This document shows positions 18,207 through 31,515 of a DNA stretch of 64,000 nucleotides, piece by piece. Made by a program: the position numbers and the translations under genes. The DNA is taken from the NCBI RefSeq assembly GCF_008831285.2, contig NC_045149.1, positions 17,437,035 through 17,501,034 on the forward strand. The letters are read 5' to 3'. The stretch comes from Nymphaea colorata. Taxonomy: Eukaryota > Streptophyta > Magnoliopsida > Nymphaeales > Nymphaeaceae. The stretch's first letter is position 1. Each line of letters opens with the position of its first letter. The notes beneath the pieces were generated by a model, which searched no databases, was not told where the DNA came from, and saw only the letters and a program-made list of their open reading frames with translations.

Positions 18207-18346
18207 TACCGAAAACGGAAAGAAGAGGAACCCAATATAGTGGTAACAAAAGAAGAAAACCTTGAGACGGCAGGTAGATGAAATCTAAGGTTAGTGGCGC
18301 TTGGACCGTTCGTTGAAGAAGAAAGAGTGAACGATTAAGGCAGGGA

Positions 18347-18353
18347 TTTTATA
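18347..18353 (-). promoter_or_regulatory. TATA box of the FNR gene
   Basis: TATAAAA on the minus strand lies about 140 bases upstream of the FNR start codon. This would place the transcription start near 18315 and give a leader of roughly 110 bases. It is the only good TATA match in the proximal region. Confidence 0.5.
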
Positions 18354-19160
18354 GGAAGAAGGCGGGTGGCGTGCTGATCTTTGGACGAATGAAAGGGCAG
18401 ATAACCGAGAGCCGCGGAGAGTACGAAGAAGACTGTCATAGTGCTCCCGCATGAAAAATACAAGGACCATCTTGTTCTTCATGGGGGTCGGAGCGTCCTT
18501 TCCTCCCAAGAAGAGGCGCACGAGCTAATGACCCTTTCCCTCGAAGGGCGGAAGGAACGGGGGCAATGTCGTCATTTGGTAAGTGCTCCGATCGTTCCCA
18601 CCAAACACGAGCACTCTGGTGGGACCGTGGGACTGCGGGAATCGGTTACGTGAGTGATCCGGATCCGTTCACTGATCTTGGACCCCAATATAAATAATGG
18701 GACCATGGACGCGTTTGGATGATGAAACTAAAGAAAAATGGACATATGCAAAAAAAATATCACAATGAATAGATTCAGATCACATTTGGATTTTAAAAAT
18801 GGCATCGAATTCTATTTATATTGGATTCAAATTCAGTTTCAAATAAATATCTTATATATATTCAATGTCTACATATTTGAAGCTTGTTTTATTTTGATTC
18901 TAATATAGTATTAGACTTTTCTTCACTGGTATTCAAATTTTAATGTTGAAAAAAATAAAGGCGAAGTTTTAAATTTAGCTCATGGGGATCCACTTATCAA
19001 CCCTTTTAATGTAAAAAATATCCGTTGCGTGAAACTTGGGCAACAAACATGCTTTACAAAACTAGCGGTTAATTGAAAGAACGAAGAAAATAAGCGCGTT
19101 TGATTAGTTTATCAAAACTTGAAACATGTAATAGAAAAAGGGGCCTGATGAAAATTGTAT

Positions 19161-19173
19161 AAACCCTAAACCC
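19161..19173 (+). promoter_or_regulatory. Telo-box in the WDR3 promoter/leader
   Basis: AAACCCTAAACCC, nearly two plant telomere units. In plants this motif near the transcription start is typical of ribosomal protein and ribosome-biogenesis genes, often with site II elements, and links expression to growth. That fits WDR3/UTP12, a small-subunit processome factor. No clear site II (TGGGCY) copy is visible nearby. Confidence 0.6.
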
Positions 19174-19319
19174 TTCTCCCCGCGCCCGCGCTGTTGTTAG
19201 TTCCAAATCTCCGGCTCTCGGGAAAGAAAGAAGACGCGGCAAAGAAGCCGCGGAAGACCGAACGGCGAGATTCTAGATATAGTCGTTTTCCTCCATCAAG
19301 AAACAAGAAGAAGAAGAAG

Positions 19320-22300
19320 ATGGTGAAGGCATATCTCAGGTACGAGCCGGCGGCCGTTTTCGGGGTGGTGGCGTCGGTGGAGTCCAACGTCTGTTATGAT
19401 AATACCGGGAAGTTACTCTTCACTGGCGCCCTCGAGCAGTTGTGCGTCTGGAACCTGAAGCAGGGGCTTTGCATCAAGGCATTGGCGTCGTCCACCTCAT
19501 CGAGTGGCCCCAAGTCTGCCGCCTCTGCTATTGCATGTTCTCCTTCTTCCGATTCCACAGTAATGTTGTCGTCCCTCCTCCCTCTTTGCCTTCATTTATC
19601 GATCCATTTCGCGTCTTCGGTCCATTTTTTTCGGCAGCCCGGCGGTGCTGGTGGATTGGAGGGTGATGGTGGGGTCGGTGGATAAAGGGATTGTTGTGGT
19701 TCCATTTGAATGATTTGGGCTACATTCAGGCTCAAGTGGAAGGCGGACGGCTTTGTTTTGTTTAGTCTAAGCTATATGGAATTAGACTTTAATTTCATTG
19801 AGTGGTTTTTAGTTAGTCATCCCGTTGGGTGTTATGCAATAGTTTGAATCATTTGGGTTGGCTTCGAATTCCATTAGGGCCTTGGGTTTTGGATTCATGT
19901 TTTTGCTCTTGCAAATTCAATCCGAGAATATAGGTTTTGTTCGATACATGCTTTTTCTCTGTCCAAGTAGTTTATGTTTCACTTGTTGCAAGTTTGGTTG
20001 CATCACTGTTTAGTTGTCGTTTTGAATCGTCTCGAGTCTTCCTAGGAGCTTATTGTTCTTTCGCAAATTTCTTGCGATCGTTGGATTTGTTGTCATGCAT
20101 CTATCCAAGACCAGCCCAAAGAAAATTAAAAGAACCTGCACAAATCTATGATATATATTTTTTTTCAAACCTTCCATGAAAATATATTGGTGTTCGCTGA
20201 AAGGTGTCAGATATCATGACGCAGTTATTGCGAACATACCCTTTATTTGCATGATTTTTTATCAGGGAGTGTATGAATGACAGTTCAAACGTTTCAACGG
20301 AAAAAATCTGGTAAAGTTCTGAAAATTTTAAAAATATCCGATGTAAAATGTCTTGGTAATTTGTTCAGAACTGTGTCAAGTTCTTCTGTTTAAATGAATG
20401 GACTCTTATTTCTTAGAATGGGCATCAGTCAAATAGAAGTCAAAAATTTCAGGTTGTTGATCCAATTAGATTGCTAAATAAAAATATGACCATTCAAATT
20501 TTTCATTAATGATTTATTATGGACTTCATATGCCTTAGTCATGAATGGCCATCTGGAGCAGTAGTTTCATTTTGGAGGAGTAACCTGCCATCCATGAGCT
20601 GGAGAATTTGCGTTGACCTATACATTATCTAAGTTCAGTTCTGCCATCAGATCTTCAAAGAATTTCCTGTATTGATTTTTCCAGATCTTGGATTTAAAAG
20701 TACCATTTTTATAGGTTGCATGCGGATATGCAGATGGGAGCATCAAGATTTGGGATTTTGTAAGAGGTACCTGTGAAACAACATTGAATGGGCATAAAGG
20801 TGCTGTGACAGCTCTGCGCTACAATAAGAATGGATCTTTGCTTGCATCAGGGAGCAAAGACAATGACATTATTCTGTGGGATGTTGTTGGTGAAGCTGGG
20901 CTGTTCCGTCTTCGTGGACATAAGGACCAGGTCTTCAATTTACTTCATTTTTGTTTTTGGGTCACATTTTCCAGATTTGTAAATTGTAATTAACTGTAAC
21001 CTCTTGCACGGTTTCCTGTTTCAGGTGCATTAGTTTACATTATGACCATCCCATTTTTTTTACATTTTCAGGTAACTGATCTCATTTTTCTAGAGTCTGG
21101 TAAAAAACTTATAAGTTGCTCAAAAGACAAGTTTGTGAGGGTGTGGGACATTGATACCCAGCATTGCATGCAAATAATTGGAGGTCATCAGAGTGAAGTT
21201 TGGTCTTTAGATGTGAATCCAGGAGAGAAATATATGGTTACTGGATCGGCTGACCAGGAGCTTCGTTTTTACAAGATACAGAGTGAGCCTCAAGATGGAA
21301 GATCCCATTTAGCTACAGAAGATGGTCCCAATAATAATTTGGAATCTGGCACAAATAAGTGGCAAATATTAAAGCAATTTGGAGAAATCAAGCGCCAAAG
21401 CAAGGATAGAGTAGTAACTGTAAGATTTAATAAGGTGGGGAATCTTATTGCTTGCCAAGTGGCTGGGAAGACAGTGGAACTATTTCGTGTCCTTGATGAT
21501 GATGAAGCAAAGAGAAAAGCGAAAAAACGAGTCCAGCGAAAGAAAGAAAAGCTTTTGAATAAAAAGACGAAGGAGTTGGGTGAAAGTGGAGATGTAACTC
21601 TTCTATCAAAAGATGAAGTTGCTAGTCCTGTCCCTGTTGTTTCTGATGTCTTCAGATTCTTGCAAACCTTGCAGACAAAAAAGAAAATATGCTCTTTATC
21701 ATTTTGTCCAGCTGCTCCTAAGAACCCTTTTCTGGAAACTGTAGCATTGTCTTTGAACAACAATATGATTGAGGTTTATTCCATTCAAACCGATTCATCA
21801 ACCAAAGTTCACACAGTTTATCTTCCTGGCCATCGTTCTGATATTCGGAGCGTTGCACTTAGCTCGGATAGCACAATGCTGATGTCAACAAGTCATGATT
21901 CTGTAAAGATTTGGAATCCTAGTAGTGGTTCTTGCCTTCGCACTATTGAATCTGGCTATGGTTTATGCAGCCTATTTGTTCCAGGGAACAGGTTTGCATT
22001 AATCGGAACTAAAAGTGGAACATTAGAAGTCATTGATATTGGGAGCAGCAGCCGTACTGAATTAATTGAAGCACATACTGATGCTGTCCGATCATTAGTC
22101 TCGTTGCCAAATAAGAGTGGTTTTATAACCAGCAGTGCTGATCATGATGTTAAATTTTGGGACTACCAGATTGTGGAGAGAGATGGGCATGTGAGTGTTT
22201 TGCCTAGTTCTTTATTTTCTTTTTCACTTGTCAATTGTGCAGTGTGACATTTCTTCTGCATTATGTGAATTGAAGTTTATGATAGGACATTTCTATGTCA

Positions 22301-25300
22301 CTTTTATTGACATGTTGTAGAGTACTAAGGTTTCCCCTTTTCCTGCATTGGCGTAATCTTTTTTTTTTTTCTCTTGGGTGAGTTAAGCTACATTTTTCTG
22401 CACTAGGAAATTGTGATGTCACTTGTCTTGTTATGTTAGAAATTACAGTAGTTGTGATGGATTGAGAGTACTAGTAATTGTTGAATTTGCCTTGGGATCT
22501 TCACTCTAAAATGTCCGGAAGCTGGCAAAATTGTCCCCTTTGTGAAATCATTATAGCTCTATGGTAATAGATGCTTATTATCACATTTTTTTTTGTATTC
22601 GACAGATATAAGCAATGACATCCTTTGGTTATTCACAAGAGTTCTTGATTTAGGACTGCTTTTGGAATGAAAATTTTACCTGAAGATAGAAATCTTCATG
22701 TGTGAATGACCTAAGTATTTTGACCATTCAAACGAGAATACCTACATTGGATAAATGAGAATTGATAAAGCGGAAACTGTAAATGGGGTCATTGGCCCCC
22801 TCTCTTATTCGGTTCTTGTGAAGAAATTCTTGTCCTCAAACATGTTCTCTTTTGTAACTTTCTACGCTTGCACCAAGCATCTGCCATCTTGTTATTTTCT
22901 TTTTGTTACATATTCATTTCAGTTGCTCTAGCTTATTATTATATTTCTGAACTCATACACTATGCAGTTCTTTTTTTGATGACAAAGCCAGTTATTCAAT
23001 TGAAATAGTTATTCTTGTAGCCTTTTTCAGATTCATGCAGGCAGTCTGGGCTTACCTTTTGTTTTTACTCTTTTTTGGCTGTTCAGGCATCCAAGCAATT
23101 AACTGTGCATAACACAAGGACCTTGAAGATGGATGATGATGCTCTTGTGGTCAGAGTTAGTCATGATTCTAAATATATTGCTGTTTCTCTTCTAGATTCC
23201 ACTATCAAGGTCCGTATGAAATTTGGCTGTTAGTGTGGAGCACTTTCTTATCATTGTTGTTATGGAGAACACTATTCTTTCTGCGACTCTTTTTGGGTAT
23301 TGGTAACTTTATGTGGTCAGTTTGGCTATTTAGTTTTATTGGCATAACTGTTGTTTTTAAGCGTCAGACTACTCATAGTAAGCTTGTTAAGACCTTTTAA
23401 TAGTTTTGACTTTTGACATGTTATCATTAATTCATCTGTCCAAATTTCTGTAGAATTGGATGCCAAGGTTTTTTGCATCGTGGTATTGCTGATCATATTT
23501 ATAACTGAGTGAATATTATGCATGATATATACGTATGTACACAGACATGGTTGAGTTGCTCATAAAAAATCCTATTTCCAAAATGGCTTTAAAGTCGATC
23601 CACATGTTTGCCTAACATGAATTATATTTCAAGTCTCTGAATCTTGCTTATCATAAAAGACAAAACCACATTAGATTAGGCATGACAGTAGTTCTATTTT
23701 TAGAAATTTGATTTTGGGAAATAGAAAACCAAATTTAATCAAATCAGTCAAAAGCATGTTTTTTAGTAAATAAACAATGAAAAACATGCCTTATGCTTGG
23801 GTTGTATAGAGAACACCTGAAGCTGTATTTATGTGTTTGACTTCTATTAGGCATCATTTATGTTCCTTGTTGTGAATGTCTTCATCATTCCCCTTTTTCT
23901 GGCAGGTTTTCTTTATGGATACCTTGAAGTTCTTTCTTTCTCTTTATGGCCACAGTCTCCCAGTTCTTTGTATGGATATTTCATATGATGGTGATTTATT
24001 GGTTAGTGGTTCTGGTGACAAAAATTTGAAGATCTGGGGCCTGGACTTTGGTGATTGTCATAAATCCATTTTTGCACATGCAGACAGGTTAAAGCGCTTA
24101 TTTGTTGGATCATTTTGACCAAATTTTCTTATTGTTCTTTTTTTCTTCTGATTGACCAATATTTCCATAACATTGAGTTTTTTTACTGAAACAGTATTAC
24201 AGGTGTTCAGTTTGTACGTAACACACATTATGTATTTAGTGTTGGGAAGGATCGGTTGGTGAAGTATTGGGATGCTGATAAATTTGAATTGCTTTTAACT
24301 CTTGAGGGGCATCATGCTGCCGTCTGGTGCTTATCAGTTAGCGAGCATGGCGACTTTCTTGTCACAGGATCCAGTGATCGTTCAATTCGTCGTTGGGATC
24401 GAACCGAAGAACCATTTTTTGTTGAGGTAGCTTCCTTTATCTGTTTAGCTATTAATCAAGTTTATCAAGCTCATGCATTTAATGAGTACTGACATATTTT
24501 TTTTGCAGGAAGAGAGAGAAAAAAGGCTGGAAGAAATGTTTGAATCTGGCTTAGATGATCCTGTGGAGGGTTTATATGCACCGAAGGAGGAACTTCCAGA
24601 TGAAGGAGCTGTAAGCTTGGCAGGCAAGCAGACGCAGGAGACTCTAAATTCAACAGACAAACTTATTGATGCACTAGATATGGCAGAGATGGAAACTCAA
24701 CGTATTCTTCAGCACAAGGTTTTTTGATACTTGAGAGGATCATAGTACTCAACATTATCGTACTTCATGTCTGCTTGGGATCTTTTTCCCTGTGCTGTAT
24801 TTTGGTGTTTCTTTCACTTGCGAAATGCTTTTGGTTCATTTTCCACATTAGAGGTGCTTAATCTCTTCTTGCTCTTCACAGGAGGATGTGAAAGCTGGAA
24901 AGGCATCCATTCTTCAACCAAATGTGATGATGCGTGGGCTTTCTCCATCTGAATATGTTCTCCATACAATATCTTCAGTCCACTCCAGTGACTTAGTGCA
25001 GACACTTCTGGTATGCTTACCTATAATTATCATTTCAATATCATTTGCACAATTTTAAACGATCCCTATTTTGATTTGAAGATTTTTCATTGGGCTCTTC
25101 CCAAATCCTTCTCTGACTCATAGCCAATAGACAAATTCATCCCATACTTTCATTGAAGTATCCAGATAAGTCATTCAAGTTAATGTATCAACTTTTAATA
25201 TTTTGAGTAAATGGCATACGTATGTTTAAAAAAGGAATGATATGAGTTGATAGAGTAAAATGTAGATTGTTCTCCAATCATCGTAAACCCAATGCATGAT

Positions 25301-26188
25301 GATGGCAATCTGCTAAGTGCTGACCATGGTCAAGAGGAACAAAAGGATAGACTATCTTAATAGTGTAGATGTCTGCTGATGTTGTAAAAGGTGATGAGGC
25401 CAAGCGAAGCGAGGCGTTGAGCCTCTTGTAAGGCATGGCAAGTCGAGCTGTTGAATGAAGCGTAACCTTATCAGTCAAATTTTTGACTTATATATTATTT
25501 ATAAAAATAATAAAAAATTGAGAACAACAACTAAAATAACGGGAGCTCTGACTAATCTCATGAATCGGATCTCTGCCTAGCTGCTAGTGCATGAGGTATG
25601 TGAACAATCAAAATCCTTGTATAGTTATATGCTTCATTCATGAACTCATACTAGCAGTTGATGGCTCAATTGTTTGGCTTATTGCATATGTGGCAAAGAA
25701 CTCCCTTTTCTTTGTTTTGATAATTTTGGTTTTAATGTGAAGATCCCTGCTTCGAAGACTTAATTTAAACATTGAGACGAGCCCATTAACCTTCATCCTT
25801 GCCCTCTGGAATTAACAATAATTGACTTTTTAGTGACTGTAAAAATGAAGATCCACATCATGAAAATAAAAAAAGGAGAGCTCACTTTCGATTCTATGAA
25901 GAAATTGCACAGACACAAAACAGGAGGAAAAACAATGAATGCATGGATTGGTTAGGCACATATTGAACAAAAAAATAGATGAACTAATTGAACTCAAAAC
26001 ATAATCAGGGAGGATTTCATTTTGAATTAGGTGGGAGGAAGGATTCACTCACATTTTTGGGCTTCACCGAATGAAACTTGAAATGTCCATGATGTAGGGT
26101 GACCAACACCAGGCCAGCCTGTCAGCTGCACATGGCTGAAAATGAGAGTCGATGGGGGGTCAAGAGGCAGAGAGAGAAAGAATATGTG

Positions 26189-26226
<38 letters not shown>

Positions 26227-28469
26227 GCTAACTTGTCAGGGTGTAGAGGACAACGGACTGAGGGCCGCAGGGTGCTGGAGAGAGTGGTGGAGAGAGAGAG
26301 CTGCAAGCAGACTGGATGAGAGGGAGCAGTAGGCTGTTCCTGCGCACAACAGGGTGCTAGACAGCTAGAGAGCCCAGAAAGGCAGTGAGCAGATAAGTGG
26401 GGAACTGGATAGAAATTGGTTTGTGTTGATGGTCATAGGTCAGGGCACATGCTGCTCAATTACTGTCTGGAGAGTGGTTTCTTCTATATTCTGCATTTCT
26501 GCACACAATTTGGTTCGAAATAGGAGTGTAGTTATACATCCAGACTTTCTGATGTCTCCTTTGATAATATTCAATTTCTGCATGTTGGTAATATCCAGCA
26601 TATCATATGTATCTGGCAATCCCATTTTCATGTTTATTATCATTTAATCTGGCCCCACGTTTCTGAACTACTGGTGTAGTTATTGAAGAACACTGACCAT
26701 GTTTTTGTTTTTTGTTTTTAACAGTTGTTACCTTTCACAGATGCATTAAGGCTCATGACCTACTTGAAAGACTGGATTGAATATCCTGATAAGGTCGGCC
26801 TTAATTAAATTTTGTGCTATTTCATTCATGTTTTACCAAGTACAGTTCCATCTATTGATTTATTCTTTCCCCCATTCAGAGGTTTGTATGATCACGTCGG
26901 GTAGCTTAGTCTGTTGATTGCTTCTGATTCCTAATGTTGTGTATGCTTCTGTTCTCTGTAGTTTCACAAGAATTAGAATCAGAAAATGCTAGTGATGTAA
27001 TATGTGTTGTGAAATATATGCTGAACCTGTATATGAAGAGGACTTGGAAACCACAATTTGGATTGAATATGGCAAGGGAACAGCTGAGGAGGTGGGACTA
27101 AGATTTGGTAACTCCAAAATCCTCCCCGTCTTCGGGTCCAGTTGTAATCCCCTGGCAGCTGTAGCTGGCAGCTTCCACATTGAACACATTTATTTACCTT
27201 CTCATCCTGCTTCAAGTCATTGCCGAGGAAATGCCAACGTCAGCTGGCTGCTGGGTGGTTGAAAATGTCAAACTACCCAAGTTTGTCAATCTGGGTTGTC
27301 CAAGGATTGGAATTTCAGTGGCTGATACAGGCTGTCAAAACAGAAACTAAAAGGAAAAGCATGTAATTTTTGTAATAAATACCCAGATATGGACATTGTT
27401 GTTTCTATGTATGTTCTGTTAAGAATTGAAACCATAGAATGTGAGATTGAAGGGATGATTTCTTTTGAAATAGGATAAGAATTTGTTATGATGGACTGTG
27501 CTTGCTTTCTGATATTGGAATACTAGATTTAAAAGATATTACCTGTCAGGAAGATGTTTTTATGATGAAATTTGTTGCATTGAACTTTCTTTTGTTATAC
27601 ATGTCTGTTGGTCCCAGGTCGAGCTCATCTGCAGGATCACTACAGTGCTCCTGCAGATTCATCATAATCAATTGGTTGCGACGCCTACAGCTAGGCCAGT
27701 CTTGACTCTTCTTCAGGGTATACTTTACAAGAGGGTTAAGGTAAGCTAAACTCTAGTGCTATATGCAGCAGTATGCTGCACATTCAATTTGCTTCTGTTA
27801 TAATCTTCATTTTCTCTGTGAGTTAGTTTGTTTCTTCATTTGGAAATTGTCCAATATTGATCATAAATATCAGAAATATTTTGAATTAAGAAATATTTTG
27901 AATTAAATTATGTCTCATAAATGCATATTCTAGTGGATATATGACTATTTTTTGTTCATTTTAAGTATGTGATGAAAATGAAAGAAATAGGACCTGCTGA
28001 ACACTGCAACCCGACCTTGTCTCTTACATTTCCCCCATCTCAAGGAAGAGACTAACTGCTGTCTAACTCCCTCGTTCTCTCTCTGCATACACACACACAC
28101 ACACACGGACATACTGCATCCATATACATGTTGATGTTGTCCTGTTTGCCATCTATATGATCTTATATGTTCAATGTGCTTCCAGGAGTGCAAAGATACG
28201 TTGGGTTTCAATCTTGCTGCTATGGATCATCTCAAGGTTAACAAACAAGCTTTTCTGCTGGTCATATTATAGTCACACTTCTTCGTTTCCCTCTGCTGAC
28301 CCATCTTCATATAATAATTCTGCAGCAATTGATGGCGTCAAAATCTGATGCTCCGTTTCGTGATGCGAAGGCTAAACTCATGGAAATACGGGCGAAGTAT
28401 TCAATCGTTACAGGAAAGAAATCTGATGCGGAAGAGAGAAAAAGCAAAAAGCAGAAGAAATCCAACTAG
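19320..28469 (+). CDS. WD40 protein WDR3/UTP12 (DIP2), small-subunit processome component
   Basis: Homologue of yeast Utp12/Dip2 and human WDR3, a U3 snoRNP-associated UtpB subunit needed for 18S rRNA maturation in the nucleolus. Exons: 19320-19559, 20715-20930, 21072-22190, 23087-23209, 23906-24087, 24195-24426, 24509-24718, 24882-25010, 26725-26793, 27618-27740, 28186-28236, 28326-28469. They join to 945 aa, close to the family length. Residues from about 20 to 700 contain two runs of WD repeats ([70 protein letters not shown]), consistent with the tandem propellers of this family. They are broken near residues 294-325 by a basic Lys/Arg-rich linker. The C-terminal about 170 residues ([18 protein letters not shown] and after) are the helical Utp12 domain. 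The protein ends in a lysine-rich tail ([17 protein letters not shown]), plausible for nucleolar targeting. Confidence 0.96.
25011..26724 (+). other. Longest WDR3 intron (intron 8) with repeat material
   Basis: At 1.7 kb this is the longest intron of the gene apart from the first regions. It contains a GAGGC-rich segment near 25400-25440, an AT then AG microsatellite at 26189-26226, and GA-rich sequence to about 26310. This suggests inserted repeat DNA, but no terminal repeats or coding exon could be defined. Confidence 0.5.
26189..26226. repeat. Compound microsatellite (AT)n(AG)n
   Basis: About 12 AT units run directly into about 7 AG units inside WDR3 intron 8. Confidence 0.95.
28088..28106. 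repeat. (CA)n microsatellite
   Basis: Short AC dinucleotide run in the WDR3 intron before exon 11. Confidence 0.9.
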
Positions 28470-30148
28470 TCAGTCTGGAGTCCTGATCTGCTGTTCCCTT
28501 GGTTCTGCAAAGTGCTGTTGTCCATACCCAAACTTCTTCCCATTTGTTGGTAACTTGCATAACTGTCAGTTGCAGGTGGTTTTCAGATCTTGAAAGAGAA
28601 CTAGCGCTCACTTCCATTATTTTTTGGGGAACAGTTGAAGTTACATCAAGTTGGTAGTTGACCTTTGTTTCTGTTGCCGTATGTACAAAAATGGAGATAC
28701 GGAGGCATTGGGAAATAAGAGGGAAGATTTTTCGCCAAAAAGATGCTATACCAACCTCTAGCTGTGGCTGCTTGCTGCTCTAGGCGATTTTTCAAATGTG
28801 AGCATTCTACCAGAGAGCTTTGGTCCTTTTGGCCTGGTTTTGGCTTAAAATCCCTGTATCTGTAATTTTTTGGGGTTTTGGCGTCAGTTAAGCCTAATTC
28901 TTGTATCATTTATTTGTATACCCCTCTGTAAATGATTTCACTGCCACTTTTCGGTAGCTGATACGACTAGAAAAGGAGCTGTTAAGTATTCATCCTGTCT
29001 GGGTTGATTAGGTTAAAGCATCAAAGTTGAAGAATTTCTAAAGTTCAGTGCTAATCGGATTTCTCTTTGCGATGTTGCTTGATTATTGTGACGTGCCTCG
29101 AGATGGCTATCTCTCGTCTCCTGGTTGACAATATGTTGTTACCGAGGTCCAATAGTCTGAACTTCCTTGGTTTACAGAGGGTCGTGGGTAGGGTTTACTG
29201 GAAGAACGTTAAAATATGCTCACAAGCCATATTTTTTAATAGATTTCCTCACAGGATCGCATCCCCCTTTTCTGTCAATTCCCATTTTTTTTTACGAATA
29301 CGCTAAAAAGAAAATCAAAGTAGTGGAAAGACTGGCATAAGAGTTTGTATTGTGGATCCCTCCTTGTGCAAAGGTTCTTTTATTAGAGTATAATTATTTT
29401 TTCTAAATATAGTTTAATATTCTATGCATTAAGTGAGTTATTCTATAAATATTTGTCTATTTGTAATTGTTTTTGTATATGAATGGATTGTTTGTAATAC
29501 AAAAAAAGTTAAGCGGTTATTTGTAGAATGCCTCGTAGATTAGGAAATGTAACGCATAGAAAAAATTAGATGTTTGATTGCATGGTCATACTCCACCTGC
29601 AGTGGCTAATTCGTTTGTCATCCCTTTTCAGCAAGCATAAATCGATGGCTGCTGTGAATGGAGTTAAAGTTAGTCTTTACTAGCACTAGCCATCTACATG
29701 TGCCGTTTGAAAAAAACGGTAGCTGTTTGAACCCTGTAAGGCAACTGAATTGCTATTAAGACTGCTCTTCCTTTCGATCATCCTGTATCAAATGTCGTCT
29801 TTAGCAGAGTAAATCCAACAAGTGCATTTTAAATGCTAAATAGGTGGCGATGGTGCAGCAAGCAAAAATTCGAGCAGTTTTTTGTCTAGAAGATTTACGT
29901 CCTCCAAGTGAACCCAATGAAAACCCAAGCGGCTGAACGTAATAACCAAGAACCGTTGCAATTTTTGAGAAATAGCTAAAATGTGAACCAGCTTCTTATA
30001 GGTTGACGGTTGTATTTCCATGATCCTGGAACCCGTTCGGTAGAGGGGCGAAGCATAACCTGGAGATCGGAGGAAAGGGGCAACCAACTTGCTATCTTCG
30101 CTCCCCACCCGTGGCTTTTCGAGGCTGGTGTTCTAGCGGCCACTCACT
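28470..30148. other. WDR3 3' UTR and expansin upstream region
   Basis: Begins with the probable WDR3 3' UTR, then AT-rich spacer (29340-29560), then expansin promoter sequence. Open frames here, for example on the minus strand at 28646-28909 and 29836-30108, resemble no known family. No supported gene. Confidence 0.55.
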
Positions 30149-30157
30149 TATAAATAA
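30149..30157 (+). promoter_or_regulatory. TATA box of the expansin gene
   Basis: TATAAATAA lies 84 bases upstream of the chosen ATG. A start about 30 bases downstream would fall near 30180, giving a short CT-rich leader. This also argues against using the in-frame ATG at 30164, which would lie before the transcription start. Confidence 0.65.
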
Positions 30158-30232
30158 ACAGGCATGAGTCAAGCGACGCCGATCAGTGTAAGTCTTCTCG
30201 GGTCTCTTCTTCTTCTTCTCTCTCCCTCTAAA

Positions 30233-31515
30233 ATGGCTTTTTGTTGGAAAGCATGGTGGCCACTGATACTGCTAATGGCACCAATGTTCATTGCGACTGG
30301 CCATGCCAGGCTGCTTGGGCGTTATAGAGGAGGAAGGTGGAAATTTGCCCACGCCACGTTCTATGGTGGCAGTGATGGCTCAGGCACTATGGGTTTGTAT
30401 TCTTGTTCATATCAACCTCATCCAACAACTTCTGAGGATGCTTCTGCTTCGACCTTTTTCTTAGTTACAATTTTCTATTGTGTTCTATTTTCAGATTTTC
30501 GTTTTTTTAAGCTTTACATATCTTTCAGAGTTTCGTGAGAACATTTCCAGGTTTTAGAATTTTGGTGTCTATCAGACGCCACCCACTTCTCAGAATATCG
30601 AGATAAACTCAACATCTCTCCTATGATTATTTATTTACTTATATAATTAATTAATTAATTTCTATGTGCAACCATATTGATAACACCAGGATATATTGCA
30701 TATGGCATTGGTGTGCAGGTGGTGCATGTGGTTATGGCGACCTTCACAAAGAAGGGTATGGCCTACAAACCGCTGCATTGAGTCAAGCGATGTTTAGCGA
30801 CGGTTTCAGCTGTGGGCAATGCTTCGAAATCAAGTGCATCAACGACAGGCAATGGTGCAAGCCCGGGCACCCTTCCATCTTCGTGACAGGGACGAACCTG
30901 TGCCCTCCCAACTGGGCCTTGCCGAGCGACAACGGTGGTTGGTGCAACCCTCCGCGCACCCACTTCGACCTCTCCATGCCTGCCTTTCTCCAGATCGCCG
31001 AGTACAAAGCCGGCATTGTCCCGGTCGCATACCGAAGGTCCGCACCTTATTTGATCCTTTCTTCTTAATCTTGTTGCCAATAAGAGCTATCTTCACCCTC
31101 TGATGATAATCTTCGACTCTGATTCAACACCCTCGTTTGATTAAAGTTACTCGTGATATGATGATTGATTTTCATACTGAGCGCGAAATTTCGTTGTTTT
31201 CTCAGGGTGCCATGCAAAAGGAGCGGCGGCATCAGGTTCACCATAAACGGAAACCGGTATTTCACGTTGGTTCTCATCTGGAATGTCGCCGGCTCCGGCG
31301 ACATCGTCGACGTTCGTGTCAAGGGAAACAAAACTGGGTGGATCACCATGAAAAGGAACTGGGGCCAAAACTGGCAGACAGGTGTTGAGTTGACCGGTCA
31401 GTCCCTCACTTTCCGAGTCACCGGCAGCGACGGCCGGACCTCAACCTCTTGGCACATCACCCCTAGAGAATGGCAATACGGTCAGACATACGAAGGAAAG
31501 AATTTTAAGTACTGA
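30233..31515 (+). CDS. Alpha-expansin
   Basis: Secreted cell-wall protein that loosens cellulose-xyloglucan contacts without hydrolysis during acid growth. Exons: 30233-30392, 30719-31037, 31206-31515, giving 262 aa; three exons is common in this family. The N-terminus is a hydrophobic signal peptide of about 25 residues ([17 protein letters not shown]). The mature protein opens with [20 protein letters not shown], followed by the cysteine-rich double-psi beta-barrel domain with the HFD motif at 135-137. The C-terminal CBM63-type domain (residues about 165-255) has conserved tryptophans in WGQNWQTG and SWHI. The alpha class is indicated by the insertion [14 protein letters not shown] and by the lack of the beta-expansin features. 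The ATG at 30233 was chosen because it sits in AAAATGG context after a CT-rich leader. An in-frame ATG at 30164 would add 23 residues ahead of the signal peptide. Confidence 0.96.

Larger units (their letters stand above)
18207..19319. promoter_or_regulatory. Shared divergent promoter region, FNR and WDR3
   Basis: The 1.1 kb between two head-to-head start codons. The FNR side is GC-richer with a TATA box. The middle, 18.7-19.1 kb, is strongly AT-rich. The WDR3 side carries a telo-box and a TATA-like GTATAAAC at about 19158. No gene is seen inside. Whether the two promoters share elements is unknown. Confidence 0.5.

Noticed and set aside
19166-19387. Minus-strand frame opposite WDR3 exon 1
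   Set aside because: It is a shadow of the real exon and its leader on the other strand.
30164-30232. Upstream in-frame ATG as the expansin start
   Set aside because: It lies only 7 bases after the TATA box, before the expected transcription start, and would put 23 residues ahead of a normal signal peptide.
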